Positions 13,523 to 25,065 of a DNA stretch of 64,000 nt are shown here, one piece after another. The stretch is from Owenia fusiformis (Eukaryota; Annelida; Polychaeta; Sabellida; Oweniidae), in NCBI GenBank assembly GCA_903813345.2, contig CAIIXF020000003.1:20662931-20726930 (forward strand). Reading direction: 5' to 3'. The position numbers were made by a program, and so were the translations under genes. Positions within the stretch are counted from its first letter, which is position 1. The number at the start of each line of letters is the position of its first letter. The notes beneath the pieces are model-generated. The model did no database searches. It saw nothing but the letters and a program-made list of their open reading frames with translations, and was not told the DNA's origin.

Positions 13523-14310
13523 TATTACAGAAAGGAATTTTTGTTTTGCTTTTAGGTGGCCTAAAATGCTGCTTATTTTTTGGTGAAGCCACTCAGTTAA
13601 ATTACGATTACTCTATACCCTGATGTCCAATCAACATCATTCGAGTATCTATGTGTTCCTGACACGTTTGGGCATCTGGTAATGACAACATCAACTCAAT
13701 GTTTGCACGCGAAATTGACGTAATTCATTACTGGAATCGGGCAGACAAAAATATGTGATATTCTTTCAGAATTGTTTATAATACATATAATCCCCATATA
13801 AAACACTGGCCTACGTGACATGTAATAACATGTTCAAACTGAAATATAGAAAATTTTCAGCATAACATTTGCTTCCGTGTCCTGTATGCCCCTCTACCTG
13901 CTCAATAAGGCAATGTATCGTCAAATAAAACCTTAGCCAAGTAGATTCGAGTCTCTGGAACACTTTTGCAAAACGTCTTCACAAGCAATTTTGTTTGTGA
14001 ATCTCAAATTTTGTCTTCCCGATATCAGTCATGGATTACGTCAATTTGGCGTGCGTACTTTGCGTAGACGTTGTTATTCCTGGACGCGCAAACGTGTCAG
14101 AAACACATAGATACTTGAATGATCTTGATTGGAAATCAGCTGGCAGAGAAATCGTAATTTTACACGAAAAAATAAAAAGGCTATACGCCTCGTTAATGGA
14201 ACAAGAATGGACATCGTTTCAGAAACATCTTTTCTAGTTTCCAGATTTTTCTGAAACGATGACCATCCTTGTTCCATTAAAAGCAAAACAAAAATTCCTT
14301 TTTGTTGGTG
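13523..14310. mobile_element. Non-autonomous inverted-repeat element, about 0.78 kb
   Basis: The ends are inverted copies of AAAGGAATTTTTGTTTTGCT. Further inward, 13628-13680 pairs with 14085-14145 over about 55 bp (phrase ACACATAGATACT). A small inner hairpin at about 14195-14280 repeats GGAACAAG and CTGAAACGATG in both orientations. The frames of 68 and 79 codons here are just the two strands of the repeat. I could not fix a target duplication. A related terminus (AAAGGCATTTTTATTTTGCTT) occurs at 29247. Confidence 0.65.
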
Positions 14311-14322
14311 CATACATAGAGA

Positions 14323-14462
14323 TTATCCTATATGAGGTTCAGGATATTGGGATTATCCCGAGGGAAATATAATATATTTGCCCGAGGGCCGCAGGTCCCG
14401 AGGGAAAATATATTATATTGGCCAAGGGATAATCCCAATATCCTGAACCGACTATAGGATAG
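14323..14462. repeat. Palindrome with GC-rich loop
   Basis: The arms run from ATCCTATATGAGGTTCAGG to CCTGAACC...TATAGGAT, with about 50 paired bases each side including GATATTGGGATTATCCC. They close on a short GCCGCAGGT loop flanked by CCCGAGGG. It is the first of several palindromes of this style in the window (see 26.4-29.0 kb). Confidence 0.75.
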
Positions 14463-14464
14463 TA

Positions 14465-14817
14465 TTCCATACCTGATGAGGCTTCAGGGACATATCAACC
14501 GGGAATATATTCCATATCCGGGCAAATATTTTTCGTATGTCCCGCTCCAACGGAGCTACGGGACATATAAATCGTATGTCCCGTTAAAAAAAAAAATTAT
14601 GTAAAAAAATTTTGAAAAAATATTGAAAAAAAATTCTGAAAAAATATGTAAAAAATGTGGAAAAAATGTGAAAAAAAGTTTTGGACAAAAAATTTGAAAA
14701 AAAATTTGGAAAAAATTTGAATTTTTTTTAAAAATGATAACATATTTTGCAAGTAAACACACCAGAGCATATGGGATACATGCTTATTATTTCAAACCTC
14801 ATCAGGTATGGAATACA
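14465..14817. mobile_element. Foldback with long AT-rich loop, next to the LINE tail
   Basis: Outer inverted ends TATTCCATACCTGATGAGG are followed by a small inner palindrome (GGGACATA / TATGTCCC). The loop at 14584-14740 is built from runs of A with phrases such as GAAAAAATTTGAAAAA. The same architecture recurs at 28688-29037. The right end lies only a few bases from the 3' tail of the LINE, so one inserted next to the other. Confidence 0.7.
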
Positions 14818-15002
14818 ACAGTTATTTTTTTTTTTAGTTTTTATGGTTTCTTTATTTTACTTTACAAAATTATCTACAAATGACAGGGCCGAGGCTGAAA
14901 TCAGCATTATTGGCCCTGTTAATACAAAGTTTATTCAAATTTACATAATAGCAACAAAATGACTACCAACATATATGTATGCATGGCAGGAATGTGTTAA
15001 AA

Positions 15003-17273
15003 CTATATAATTATATCAATGCATTCACACAAAAAGGATGTAAAATGCTTCAATATTGAAGAATTGCATGTTATGCTAACTCCATCTCTGCCATACATTA
15101 AGATATTCAGCTTTTGCTCTATAGAGCATCCTGTAAAGAAAATGTTCATTTCTGGCATGTTCCTGAGTTCCCCCCAAAGTTTCTCTCTTATAACATTCAA
15201 CAGAGGGCATTTGAAGATTAGATGCTTTGTAGTTTGTTGTTTAAAACCACAGATGCATTTGGGACTGTCAATACCTTGAAAATTATGTTGAAAAAGATGA
15301 CCAGTAAAAATGAAATCACATCTTGTTCTATTCAGTAAAATTTCTTCTTTTCTTGTAAGATCCAGGTTTGTGGTTGTTAAATGCTTCATTGTTCCTGAAT
15401 ATTTACGTAAATTGGTTTTGAAAGTGACTCTTGATGGTGCACTTTTTAGATAATTTGGAATGGCTTCCCATTCTCTTATGGCATTTATTATTGGTGACTT
15501 TTGTGAACGTGCAGTTAACTTTGGAATAGTGTATTCTCTTGATTTTCTCAAGTTAATATTATGTTGCTTATTTTGATAACTATCAAAAATTTTTTGAACA
15601 TAAGTTGGGACCAATTTCTGTCTAACATCATACATTAAACGTAAACGTTTCTCCTTTCTCCGCTCAGACAGGGTATTCCAATTTAGACATTTCAAAACCT
15701 TTACAGTAGATGTTCCATGAATGCAGCCACTTACTAATAATGCTGCCCTATAATGAACTTGGTCTAGTTTCATAATATTATACTTGGTAGATTTTTCAAA
15801 TAATATACTTCCATACTCTAAGTTTGGGAGAATAAATGATAGATACATCTTCTCTAGGTGTTTAGCTCGAATCTTGGTCTTAAGAACTTTCAATGGATTT
15901 AACATTATATTACATGCTTTTATGATATCCTGTAAATGGGCTTCAAAATTCAAATGCTCATCTAGAATGACTCCTAAGTGTTTATGAGTTCTGGTTCTAT
16001 TAATGACCTCATTTCCTAGGTAGAGGGGAGGGTATAAGAAATTGCACCTCCTTGAGCCTTTAAAAATCATATCTTGACTTTTAGAAGGTTTAAATTTAAG
16101 CTTCCATTTCTGTGACCATTCCCATAAATTATTTAAGTCAGCTTGTAAATGCTGGTTCTGTTCAATGATATTAGCTTTCCTATTAAATGGCATAAAGATT
16201 GAACTATCATCTGCATAAAGGTAAAGTTGACTATGATTTATGACTTCATGAAGGTCATTTATATATAACAGGAAGCAAAACGGCCCAATTATGGATCCCT
16301 GCGGCACGGAACTATTTATGAAGTATTCATTTGAGATTGCTGATAATTCTCCATTAGCTTTAACTTGAAGTCTACGATTGAAAAGATACGACTGCAAAAG
16401 TTGAGTTATAGTATCTGAAAAGCCATATGATTTAAGTTTTTTTATCAAAAGGAAATGCGGAACGGAATCAAACGCAGATTCTATATCAAGAAACACTCCT
16501 CTGACATCATGATTTTTGTCAATGTAATTGTCAATAAGATCAACAATCGTTAACAGTTGTTTTTCCGTACTATGTCCTGGAAGAAAACCAGACTGATTTT
16601 GATACATTAAGTTGTTGTCTTTAACATATTTAAACATGTTATTATAAATAATACGTTCTAGCAATTTAGAAACATTACTTAACAAGGTAACTGGTCTATA
16701 ATTTTTTGAATCACCCTTTGATCCTTTGTTTTTATATAAAGGTACTACAGTTCCCAATTTCCAACAGGTGGGAAAAACTTGTTTGTCTATTATTATCTTA
16801 AATATATCAAAAAGAGGTTGATCAATACTATCACAGCACATTTTTAACATTCTATTTGAAATGCCATCTGGCCCCCCTTGTTTTGAGACATCAAGACTTT
16901 GAATAAGTTTATTTATGTCTCCCTTAGTGAATTCAATTTTATCAAAAAGCATGTCAGTTTTCAAAGGTATTTCTGGTGATTGAGTTTCATCATAGTCATG
17001 ATGGAATTTAGATAAAAATTGATTAAGCAAAAAGTTTGCATTTTCTGAGCTGTTTTCAGCCACAATACCATTGTCAAAAGAGAGAAATGGTATGTCAGAA
17101 CAGAATTTTTTCCCAAGTAACTTTTTAATGGCAATCCAGTAAAATTTGTTATTAGATGTATGTGTTTCTAAATTATTGCAAACAGAATCTTGATAAGATT
17201 TCTTGGCTTTCTCAATAACCTCCTTAACAACAGACTCTTGTCTTTTGTATTGATCATAAATTACTGAATTTTT
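15003..17273 (-). pseudogene. LINE ORF2, reverse transcriptase half (frameshifted from the endonuclease half)
   Basis: An uninterrupted 756-codon frame. In order it has the RT fingers region (QGGPDGISNRMLK, NYRPVTLLSNVSKLLER), motif A with the first catalytic Asp (FLDIESAFDSVPH), motif B (SSVPQGSIIGPFCFLLYIND), the catalytic YADD box at 16207-16218, and motif D/thumb (HLGVILDEHLNFEAHL). The last ~100 residues contain a C-x-C...H...C zinc-knuckle-like segment (CICGF...HLIFKC). The enzyme would copy element RNA by target-primed reverse transcription. All catalytic residues remain. The frame opens only at 17273 because it is out of phase with the endonuclease frame, differing by one base in an A6 run at 17269-17274. 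Codon and base use match the rest of the element. Confidence 0.92.
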
Positions 17274-18730
17274 TCAACCTTAAATTTCCTGTATAACTTG
17301 TCCCGTTTGTTTATTGAGCTTTTGACTTCCCGTGTCAACCATGGCAAATCTTTAGAACGGATTATTTTAACTTTATTCGGAATATGAGTATTAAATATTG
17401 ATAAAATTGCCCTAGTAAAATTATCAACCATCTCATTTATATCTGAACAAGACATGATTTGTTTCCAGTCATACTGTGAAATTGCTCTATTCAAGTGAAA
17501 AACATTACAATCGCTACACTGCCAGATTATTCTTTCTGAAGTTAATTTTTCATTATGCCTACATATGTTCAATTTGCCAAATAAGCAACAATGATCTGAC
17601 CCAATTGGTGGTTTAACAGATGCTTCAAGTACATATCCAGGTGAATCACAGAAAAATAAATCTATGCATGAGCGGCTGTTTCGAACACACCTAGTTGGCT
17701 CATCGATCAATTGTGAATAAGAATGTTGTACTGAAATATCATACAATTTATTACCTTCGACCGAATTAACATCATCTACCCACCAATTTTTGCTTCGTGC
17801 GTTAAAGTCCCCTGTAAACATCACCAGGTCGATTTTTTGGGAGTTTGACACTTTTTTAAGATTTTCACTCAAGCAATTTAGATAATGTTCACGCGTTATA
17901 GGATTCTGAGAAGGTGAACGGTAAAAAGCACCAAATAAAATATTTTTCTGTTCAATACGAGCTTCAATCCAGAGACAATTTGTATCATTAGCATTTAAGT
18001 CATCCCGAACTTTAAATTTAATGGAATCTTTGACATAAATTATGATACCACGCCCAGATTTGTTATAAAGAGAGTCGTTTAATATATGAAAACCATCTAT
18101 GTTATATTTTGAAATGTCTAAATCAGTACCTGTCTCACAAAGGCCAGCAATAGATATGTTTTCTCTCTTAATAAATAGCTTTAAATTTTCGAATCGAATA
18201 CCATTGTCAGCAGATAAACTATTTATATTTGTAAACATTATATTCACATTCTCAAGCTGACTAAATGGACCTGGATTAGGTTTGACATCAAAAGCCACCA
18301 ATAGCAAACTCCTAAGTACATCTTGCTGAAATGCAAGATTTATATATAATGAACTTCCAGGAATAAGTAGCAAACAGCCCACAGAGAATGCAAAAACACT
18401 TAAGGATCTTGGATTAAGCTTGTGCTTGAAAGATGAGACAATAATTTTGATAATAATGCAAGGTATTGAAAGAATAGTTGCTACAAATAGCAAAAAGAAG
18501 GTTAAAACAAAATCCCAATGCCTGTATAATAATATGTAATGAATCAATAATAAAAGTTGAATTCCAAGCAAAATATCTTCAATTCGTATATTGACTTGTG
18601 TAATACTATACAATAAGTTGATTAATATCCCAATAAAAGATAATCTTCCTTTCTTTGATTGAGAGTGAGAAATCCCATGATTGTTAAATGCACCTATTCT
18701 TCCCCTCCATAAAGCTATTTCAATGCACAT
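17261..18730 (-). pseudogene. LINE ORF2, 5' half: hydrophobic leader, 2A-like motif, AP endonuclease
   Basis: The first ATG is at 18730, after an in-frame stop further upstream. Residues ~30-135 form about four hydrophobic stretches (for example IQLLLLIHYILLY, FVLTFFLLFVATILSI and VGCLLLIPGSSLYINLAF). They are followed by DVKPNPGP at 18265-18288, matching the 2A ribosome-skipping consensus D-V/I-E-x-N-P-G-P except Lys for Glu. The rest is an APE-type endonuclease: the N of FTNINSL, AGLCETG with the metal-binding Glu, YRSPSQNP, GDFNARSKNWW, SCIDLFFCD and the terminal GSDH signature. The frame ends at TAA 17261-17263, where the RT continues in another phase. It nicks target DNA in the life cycle of such elements. 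Confidence 0.88.
18265..18288 (-). other. 2A-like ribosome-skipping motif (DVKPNPGP)
   Basis: Encoded between the hydrophobic leader and the endonuclease. The upstream residues LLLVAF are hydrophobic, as in known 2A sequences. In active 2A peptides the Gly-Pro bond is not formed, so the leader would be released from the enzyme. The canonical Glu is Lys here, so activity is uncertain. Confidence 0.6.
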
Positions 18731-18742
18731 CGAAAGTGTCAA

Positions 18743-19718
18743 TGGTGGAACCCCAGAAACATGCCTTAGTGAACAGAACTTTCATACAGGTATAAAAAGC
18801 AAAACTCCTTTGCCAAGCAAAATATATAATTTCAGTCCAAAAATTGAGACTAAATGATAAATAAAACTCAGATATCATATAATTAACAAGTGGATTTTAA
18901 TCAACAATAACGATAAAGTATAGTCACAATCTCAAACATTATGGCTAAACATGAAAACACTCAAAGTATTTGCAATTTTTTGTGCAAATTAGCACAAAAA
19001 GCCCTTCACACATTTTGATTAAATTGAGTTATATTCAAAGATACCACCCAGTATCAACTTTCAAAAAGTCAAATCTAGTCTGTGTTAAACTCTGTATCAA
19101 AACCAAATAATATAGTAAAAATGAAAACATAACCAGTGAAACCTGTCTAGTGTGAACACATTTGTAAACAACATGTAATGAGGAAGAAACAGCCTCAATA
19201 ATACATTTGAATCCTGATGAGGGCTACTTAATACATAATGCACTGATGCACTCAGACTAAGCAATGTGTAAATGTGTAAATTGAAAAAACATAAATGAAA
19301 AAATTCCCATAGGATTTTCTTACAAAGCTGTTTACATACACAGGTTTCACTGTAGTCTGTTCAATGTTTTGCATGACTCAACCTGATTGGTCAGTATCTC
19401 TCAAACAGTCTACCTAAATTGATCTGTATTAGGTGATTTTAGCCACTCTGGAAGTTATCTGAAAAAGTTCACTGTTCAAAACATTGTATGATTCAATGTA
19501 AACACAATGGAAACTGTAAAGTGGGCTGGGCTATATAGTCTAATAGTTTAAAATTCAGCCAATCACAGTATGCGCCTGGGTTAGTAGGAACAGAACACTA
19601 CATGTGTTGTTTGGATAACATGTACCAAAGCACATATTTGTAAAACCCTTGCAAATGAGATTTTGTCCAAATCAAAAAGCAATTTTCGCACATTGCACTA
19701 AAGCCAGTTCATATTGAT
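18743..19718 (-). other. LINE inter-ORF region
   Basis: Non-coding by inspection. With 21971-22132 it makes up a roughly 1.1-kb spacer between ORF1 and ORF2, longer than usual. A 219-bp inverted-repeat element within it explains part of the length. Confidence 0.5.
19134..19352. mobile_element. Short MITE in the LINE spacer
   Basis: It begins CAGTGAAACCTGT and ends ACAGGTTTCACTG in inverted orientation. GTTTACA and TGTAAAC lie a little inside the ends. No coding capacity. I could not see a convincing 8-bp target duplication, so assignment to hAT is only a guess from the CAGTG terminus. Confidence 0.5.
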
Positions 19719-19728
19719 TATATCCTGT

Positions 19729-21960
19729 ATGTATATCGTCGCGTGAGAATAACTTTGTACTAACTGCCATTTTCAAAAAAATTGAGATAGACATGGAATT
19801 TTACTATTTGAAACATAGGCTTTCATCTCAGATACATGCCCCATCTCAATTCCCTCTCATTAAGCTAGAATTCAGTGTGAAATTGTACCATCTCCAGACA
19901 AACAGCTTATTTCTAATTTCAAATTGTCATATCTGATATCAACTGTTTCAACCAATCAACTCTCTAAGAATTGGTCATGTGACTTGTAAAACTTGGAGTT
20001 ATAACAATCTTATATTAAAACGAAGTATGCCAATATGCATGTTATTGTATCTAGAATGAAATAATGTTTTGTAACACAATACCATGCCAGTTTGCATGCC
20101 TGGCCTTTCATGTTTTAGTTTTAGAACTATTACAAGTAGATCAAAAAATAAAATGATACAGTATGTGTAATCCCATGCATATTCAAATTATATGCCCTCA
20201 ATTACTCTTTGTATTATGGATGCTCATCGGATTATTCATGGCCACATGATATGAAATAGAATTACTAATTTCCTCGAAAACCTAAATCCTTGCTACCAGG
20301 GAAGATGAAAAGTACAAATGACCAGTTAATTAGATCATGTGAGCAGTCAAAAGTACCCTTTATCTTCCCTGCTACCAGGTCTTATAGGGGTTTGAATGGC
20401 CAAATGCAATAGAAATGCATATACGAAGCTGTCATCATTAAATATTGGAAATGAAAGACTACTTATTTGTTTCTTCAAATAGAGTACATAATAATAGGTT
20501 ATATACTCGATATAGTAATCAAAACAAATAGTAACTGTCATATTTTGCACTACATTGCTCAAAGGCAATCACTGTCTGTATACTATTGAAATCTCTTTCA
20601 AAATGATGTTTTATAGTTTGTGGAAAAAAGCTAAATCTATTTTAACTAGCTTTAACTTTTACTGACCATACACTTTATCAATAAGGAGTTATCTTTATGT
20701 TAGTATAGTCCCTTAAAACACTTATTTTATTTTTTCTTCATCTATGATTTACTTTGCGCTTTTCACTGAACATCTGGGATCTTTTTATTAGTTATTTTAT
20801 TACTAGTATGTTTTTCAGATTTGTCCTTTCTTTTGCATTTTTGGGATCATTGTTTTTAGATCATCTACATTTTATTTTGGAAAAGTAACAAATTGGTTCA
20901 ATTTCTTTACAAAGAGCCACTCTTAGTCTCCACTTCTACAATTGCTTCAATTCCCAATTGTACTCCACAGAGTAGCAAACAACAGAAAATGAATGGATAA
21001 TGATAGCTGCATCCCAATGAACAAAATGTGATTACCTAAATCGAGGCTTCATCACTTTCATTAATCTAAAATGAATTAGAAATTATTTTTCTATTTTCAA
21101 ATTTTTTCCATGTGCATGTAATAAAAATTGGTTATGTCTTAAGCCCTAAGGATCTGAAACCTGGTGGTCAAAATGGAATTACGGACCAGTTGCAATGTTA
21201 TTCTCCTATACCCAGTGAAAAAATCAACTGGTCTGTATCAAAAATAACCTGATAATGACCAGCGGACCCTTAGGGGCTACATTGTAATGTGCTGGGAGGT
21301 TTAGGCTACAGGGTTTATACCGAGGGAAATATGTGGGGGACCGTATTGGCATCATTGGTTTCAATGCATTGTACTTCTGCCTTAGTTTCAAAGGCAATAA
21401 ATTCTTTTTGAAGGGTGTCCTGAGATTCCAAAATTAAGAAATAATTGTACTTATTTGAGAAATTAATTTTAAAGTTTTATAAATTGAATTTTCTTTATTT
21501 TATTAAATAATATTCTTTGGTTTTTGAAGATTTTTTACAAAGCAAAACATTATTTTTCATTCTAGATACAATAACATGCATATTGGCATACTTTGTTTTA
21601 ATATAAGATTGTTATAACTCCAAGTTTTGCAAGTCACATGACCAATTCTTAGAGAGTTGATTGGTTGAAACAGTTGATATCAGATATGACAATTTGAAAT
21701 TAGAAATAAGCTGTTATTCCGGTGGGAAATTGTATCAACTCCATTTCCATAGTTTTAAAAAAGGATCTTGTAAATTGTTTCAAGGTATGATATTTCATAT
21801 AAGATATCTCTAGGGTGAGACCAGGTGACATACAAAAAATCAAGTTTCACATAGCAATACTAAGTAAGATACAGACCTCTAAACTTTCAAACCTTGATTT
21901 CTCAGTTCCGTAAAAATGTGAGATAGTACAAAGTTATTCTCATGCGACGATATGTAGATA
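19729..21960. mobile_element. 2.2-kb long-TIR element with 10-bp target duplication (MULE-like)
   Basis: Exact direct repeats TATATCCTGT lie at 19719-19728 and 21961-21970. Inside, inverted arms share CGTCGC(G/A)TGAGAATAACTTTGTACTA at the ends, and a long inner block (19905-20070 against 21541-21715) matches at high identity. The outer parts of the arms have diverged or been replaced (about 110 bp on the left, about 200 bp on the right). Long TIRs with a 9-10-bp duplication are typical of Mutator-like elements, so that superfamily is the best guess. There is no transposase frame. A hairpin with arms TACCAGGGAAGAT/ATCTTCCCTGCTACC sits at about 20293-20383. Confidence 0.7.
21142..21278. repeat. 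Small hairpin element inside the 2.2-kb element
   Basis: The ends AGCCCTAAGGATC and GACCCTTAGGGGCT pair, followed inward by CTGGTGGTCA / TGACCAG. The span of 137 bp suggests a minimal MITE. No target duplication could be fixed. Confidence 0.45.
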
Positions 21961-22132
21961 TATATCCTGTTTGTTACAGTAGATATAATACCATGTCCAG
22001 AATGTTATTTGAATCCACAACCTCACTGAAAATATGATCTCATTATGTAGAACCCTTGGAACCCTTACAAAAAATAAACATCAACAAAGTTTGTGTTCAG
22101 ATCATCAGTACATCAGTACTGAAAGAAGTCAA

Positions 22133-22749
22133 TTAAGCTTCATTGAATAAATTGACTCCAATGGAATCAGTGATCTTGAATTCTTTAACCCTACCGTCTT
22201 TGTTCTTAGCAAAGATCTTGCCATTAGAAGACCAAGTTTGTTGAACTTCCTCATTTTGTTTCAAGTCGTACATAAGTTTTCTGTTGAGCGGGCTAAGATC
22301 CTCGTAAACCACAACTCCTGACTGCTTCAAACGTTTCTTGTTGCGAATAACTTCTTCCTTCTTTGGTCGGAATTTCATTTTAGCGATAATGGGGCGTGGC
22401 TTGTTTCCTGTAGAGCGTCCCACTCTGTGACTAACCTCAATGTCATCAGGCACTAGGGAAATTTGCATTTTTGCTGACAATGTGGTAGATATAAGTTGAG
22501 AACAATTCTCATTTTGGGTCTCGGGAATACCCAGTACACGAATAGTATTCTTGCGACTGTATTGTGCATTATGGTTACAGCTATCTAATAGGGACATAAC
22601 TGTTCCCCTTGTGGCAATGCTACCCTGCTCAAGTGATAATACTCTCTGTTTTAGTTCCAAGTTCTCTTTCTCTAGGTGCGATACCCTACCCATAATATTC
22701 TCGATTGCATCACCCACAGCCGTGGTGACAATTGACCTGAGATCCTTCT
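22133..22749 (-). pseudogene. LINE ORF1, C-terminal part (coiled coil plus RRM-like domain)
   Basis: It begins at the TIR-element junction. The first residues form a heptad-rich coiled coil (NIMGRVSHLEKENLELKQRV). An RRM-like/L1 ORF1p core follows, with RKNTIRVLGIPE, DDIEVSHRVGR, RPIIAKMKFRPKKEEV and VVVYEDLSPLNRKLMYDL, ending at TAA 22133-22135. In the L1 ORF1p family this protein trimerises and coats the element RNA. The other half lies at 25987-26272. If the inserted element and one TA are removed, the halves are one base out of frame, so a further indel has occurred. Confidence 0.85.
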
Positions 22750-23103
22750 TAGTGGGGGGAATTTACCCCTATCTTAGGCAGAATATTTCAGATGGTGATA
22801 CAAGTATAAACTTTGGCTTTTCTGCTTGTTAAAACCTTTTTCTAAAAATCTGTCCCTGTGATCGACGGAATATTTCACTTCTTCCCCCCAAAATCCAAGA
22901 TGGCCGACAAAGTATGACTTAAATAACATGTAGGGTGGGCAAATTTTTTTATCTTTGGAAAATGCATGCTCTAATGGTGAAATGTTGTTCTTTAAGGTGA
23001 AAATAGTCATGTGAATTTTTTTCAAATTTTTAAACTGAATTTTAGCCCTCTCCAATGGCCCCAAAGTGTGACGATTTGACGTAAAATCGGAAATAATGTT
23101 CAT

Positions 23104-24486
23104 TTTCTAGGTTCAAATAAAGAATGCAATGACAAATAACATTAATTATTATTTAAAAAACATCTAATAACTTTGCCTGATACTACAATATGAAGATTTC
23201 AATTATTGGAAAATTGAAAGTATTTTTTAAAAAGCGTTGAAAGTGCCCTACCCCATAAAATTGGAAAAGGGAAGTTGTGGTCAATTTTATCATTTTGTAG
23301 GATTAAGTTAGAAACGTGTATCAACAGAAAACAAATAAGTATATTCAGACCATCTTCAAAGGTAACTGGATATTATAATATGATTATTATAACCATATAG
23401 GACACAACATATTTTATATATGTGTATGATTATATGTTTATGTAGTACATGTATCACTATGTAATGTAATGTAATCATAAAATAGAGAGGTTGCTATGAT
23501 TTCATCAGAGTATGATTAGACATGTTTATCTCTATGTTTAGAGCTGTAGTATACAACATACACACATAACACATAATACTGTTATGAGCTCAAGTCAAAA
23601 TAAATAATTAGGAGTCAAGCAAGGTTCATTCCTGACACCCTCATTATTTTGTATACTCACAAATTGGTACAATGGATACTCTATTTAATTTAATGAATTT
23701 AACATCATTGGTACTACTGTTCTATAATTAGGAATATACATTCACTAATTAACAACAAAATCAGTTTTTAAAAGTCATTATTACATAGGAGCTGTTAAGG
23801 TTCACTTTTGACACCCTTCTTATTCTTTACACTTACAAATGCACTAATTTACAACAAAATCAATTTGTGTAAATTGCCAAAACAACTGAAGTTGCCAAAA
23901 CCACATTGAGTACTGAGTGAGTTTTTGCAGATTTATCAATGTATTTACCATGTTTTACAACTACAACACCATTACTTTGACAGCAAGAAAATAATTGCAG
24001 AATTTTGACGTGAGTTTAAACAATGGAGTATCATTGCTTGTGGCACTATTGTCCTTCAGGTTTTGTTGTGATTAGCAGCTTTAGTCTTTTTGTCAGTTTA
24101 ATTTCCATTTTTTCTGCTTCTACCCCTAAAGCTGCATACAAACTCAGAGAGGTTGGAAAACAGGTTGATCAAACCTCACTCAGTTATTCAGCCAGCTCTG
24201 CACAATGCAGCCATAGTCATCATTTTTCTGTTTGGCCTATTTCTAAGAGAGCCTTGTTCCACTCCATTGCTGTAACTCCAGCAGAATTTAACAGCCAGGA
24301 AAGGAACTCTCATATTGTTCTGATGTGATGATAATCAAGTCAATTGGGCAATAAAGGAGTCTCATTGTAATAGTCATAACAATTAGTCACCTTCCAATCT
24401 GTTGCCTGAATCACATATGTTGCTTTAGGACTCTTTAGGCAGTTTGGAGTACTTGTGACAATTGGGTCAATATGTTGGATGTTCTT
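23104..24486. other. Interior of the 3.2-kb element, no intact gene
   Basis: AT-rich sequence with two loosely repeated stretches. A phrase near 23625 (GTTCATTCCTGACACCCTCATTATT) recurs diverged near 23800, followed in both by a CACTAATT-AACAACAAAATCA phrase. The strand opposite the 24023-24328 frame may be the downstream end of the RT debris but is too broken to assign. Confidence 0.4.
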
Positions 24487-25065
24487 TTAGGCCATCCTGC
24501 CTTGCCTAGTTGGTTGGGTAAGTTTTGTGTCATTTAGTGTTCTATAAGGAAATGACAGGGAGCTTCCAGGAGACTGCAACATTTGATATGATTCCCAGGT
24601 TACTAGGTTTTTTAGTTCAGTGAAGATACACAGAATGGCTATTTCAGTGTCATTTGCTAGAGTGACCCCATCAATCCATGAAAATGTGATACTAGTATGT
24701 TGGATGTGGGTTACCATTTCTCATTTTAAATTCATTGCACTCCTTGTGGCTCCTTTCAGAAGGATGTTCATAGCTGTCATGAATAGTAATATGCAGCCTG
24801 CCGTGATTCCCAACTCTAAAGGCTGCCAACCAGTGGTGATTGTTTCAGTCAAGAATCTCAACTGAATACCTTCAAGGTGCTCTATCTCAAGGCCAATCAC
24901 ATGTTGAGGAACATTATAATGCTTCAAAGCTGTTGAGTTCATTAGTGTGGTACACTTCTGCCTTCGTTATATCAAGCCATACAATTGGCAAGTTGGTTTT
25001 GTGTTGCTTTGTTTCTGCTATTAGCTGTGTTATAGCTGCAACATCACTTGGCCTTTACTGTTGAC
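24487..25065 (-). pseudogene. Reverse transcriptase fragment of a second retroelement
   Basis: Three pieces in shifted frames, read in order on the minus strand, give an RT palm. Piece one is QLIAETKQHKTNLPIVWLDI, with the motif A Asp in WLD. Piece two is LKHYNVPQHVIGL followed by TTGWQPLELGITAGC, the region of motif B. Piece three is WIDGVTLANDTEIAI, in the position of the YxDD box but reading IDG. This resembles a divergent RT family I know from cnidarian and mollusc genome predictions (pattern WLDLANAYGS ... WQPLEVGIAMGC ... MDDVT). Frameshifts and loss of the second Asp show it is dead. It belongs to a lineage different from the surrounding LINE. Confidence 0.7.
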
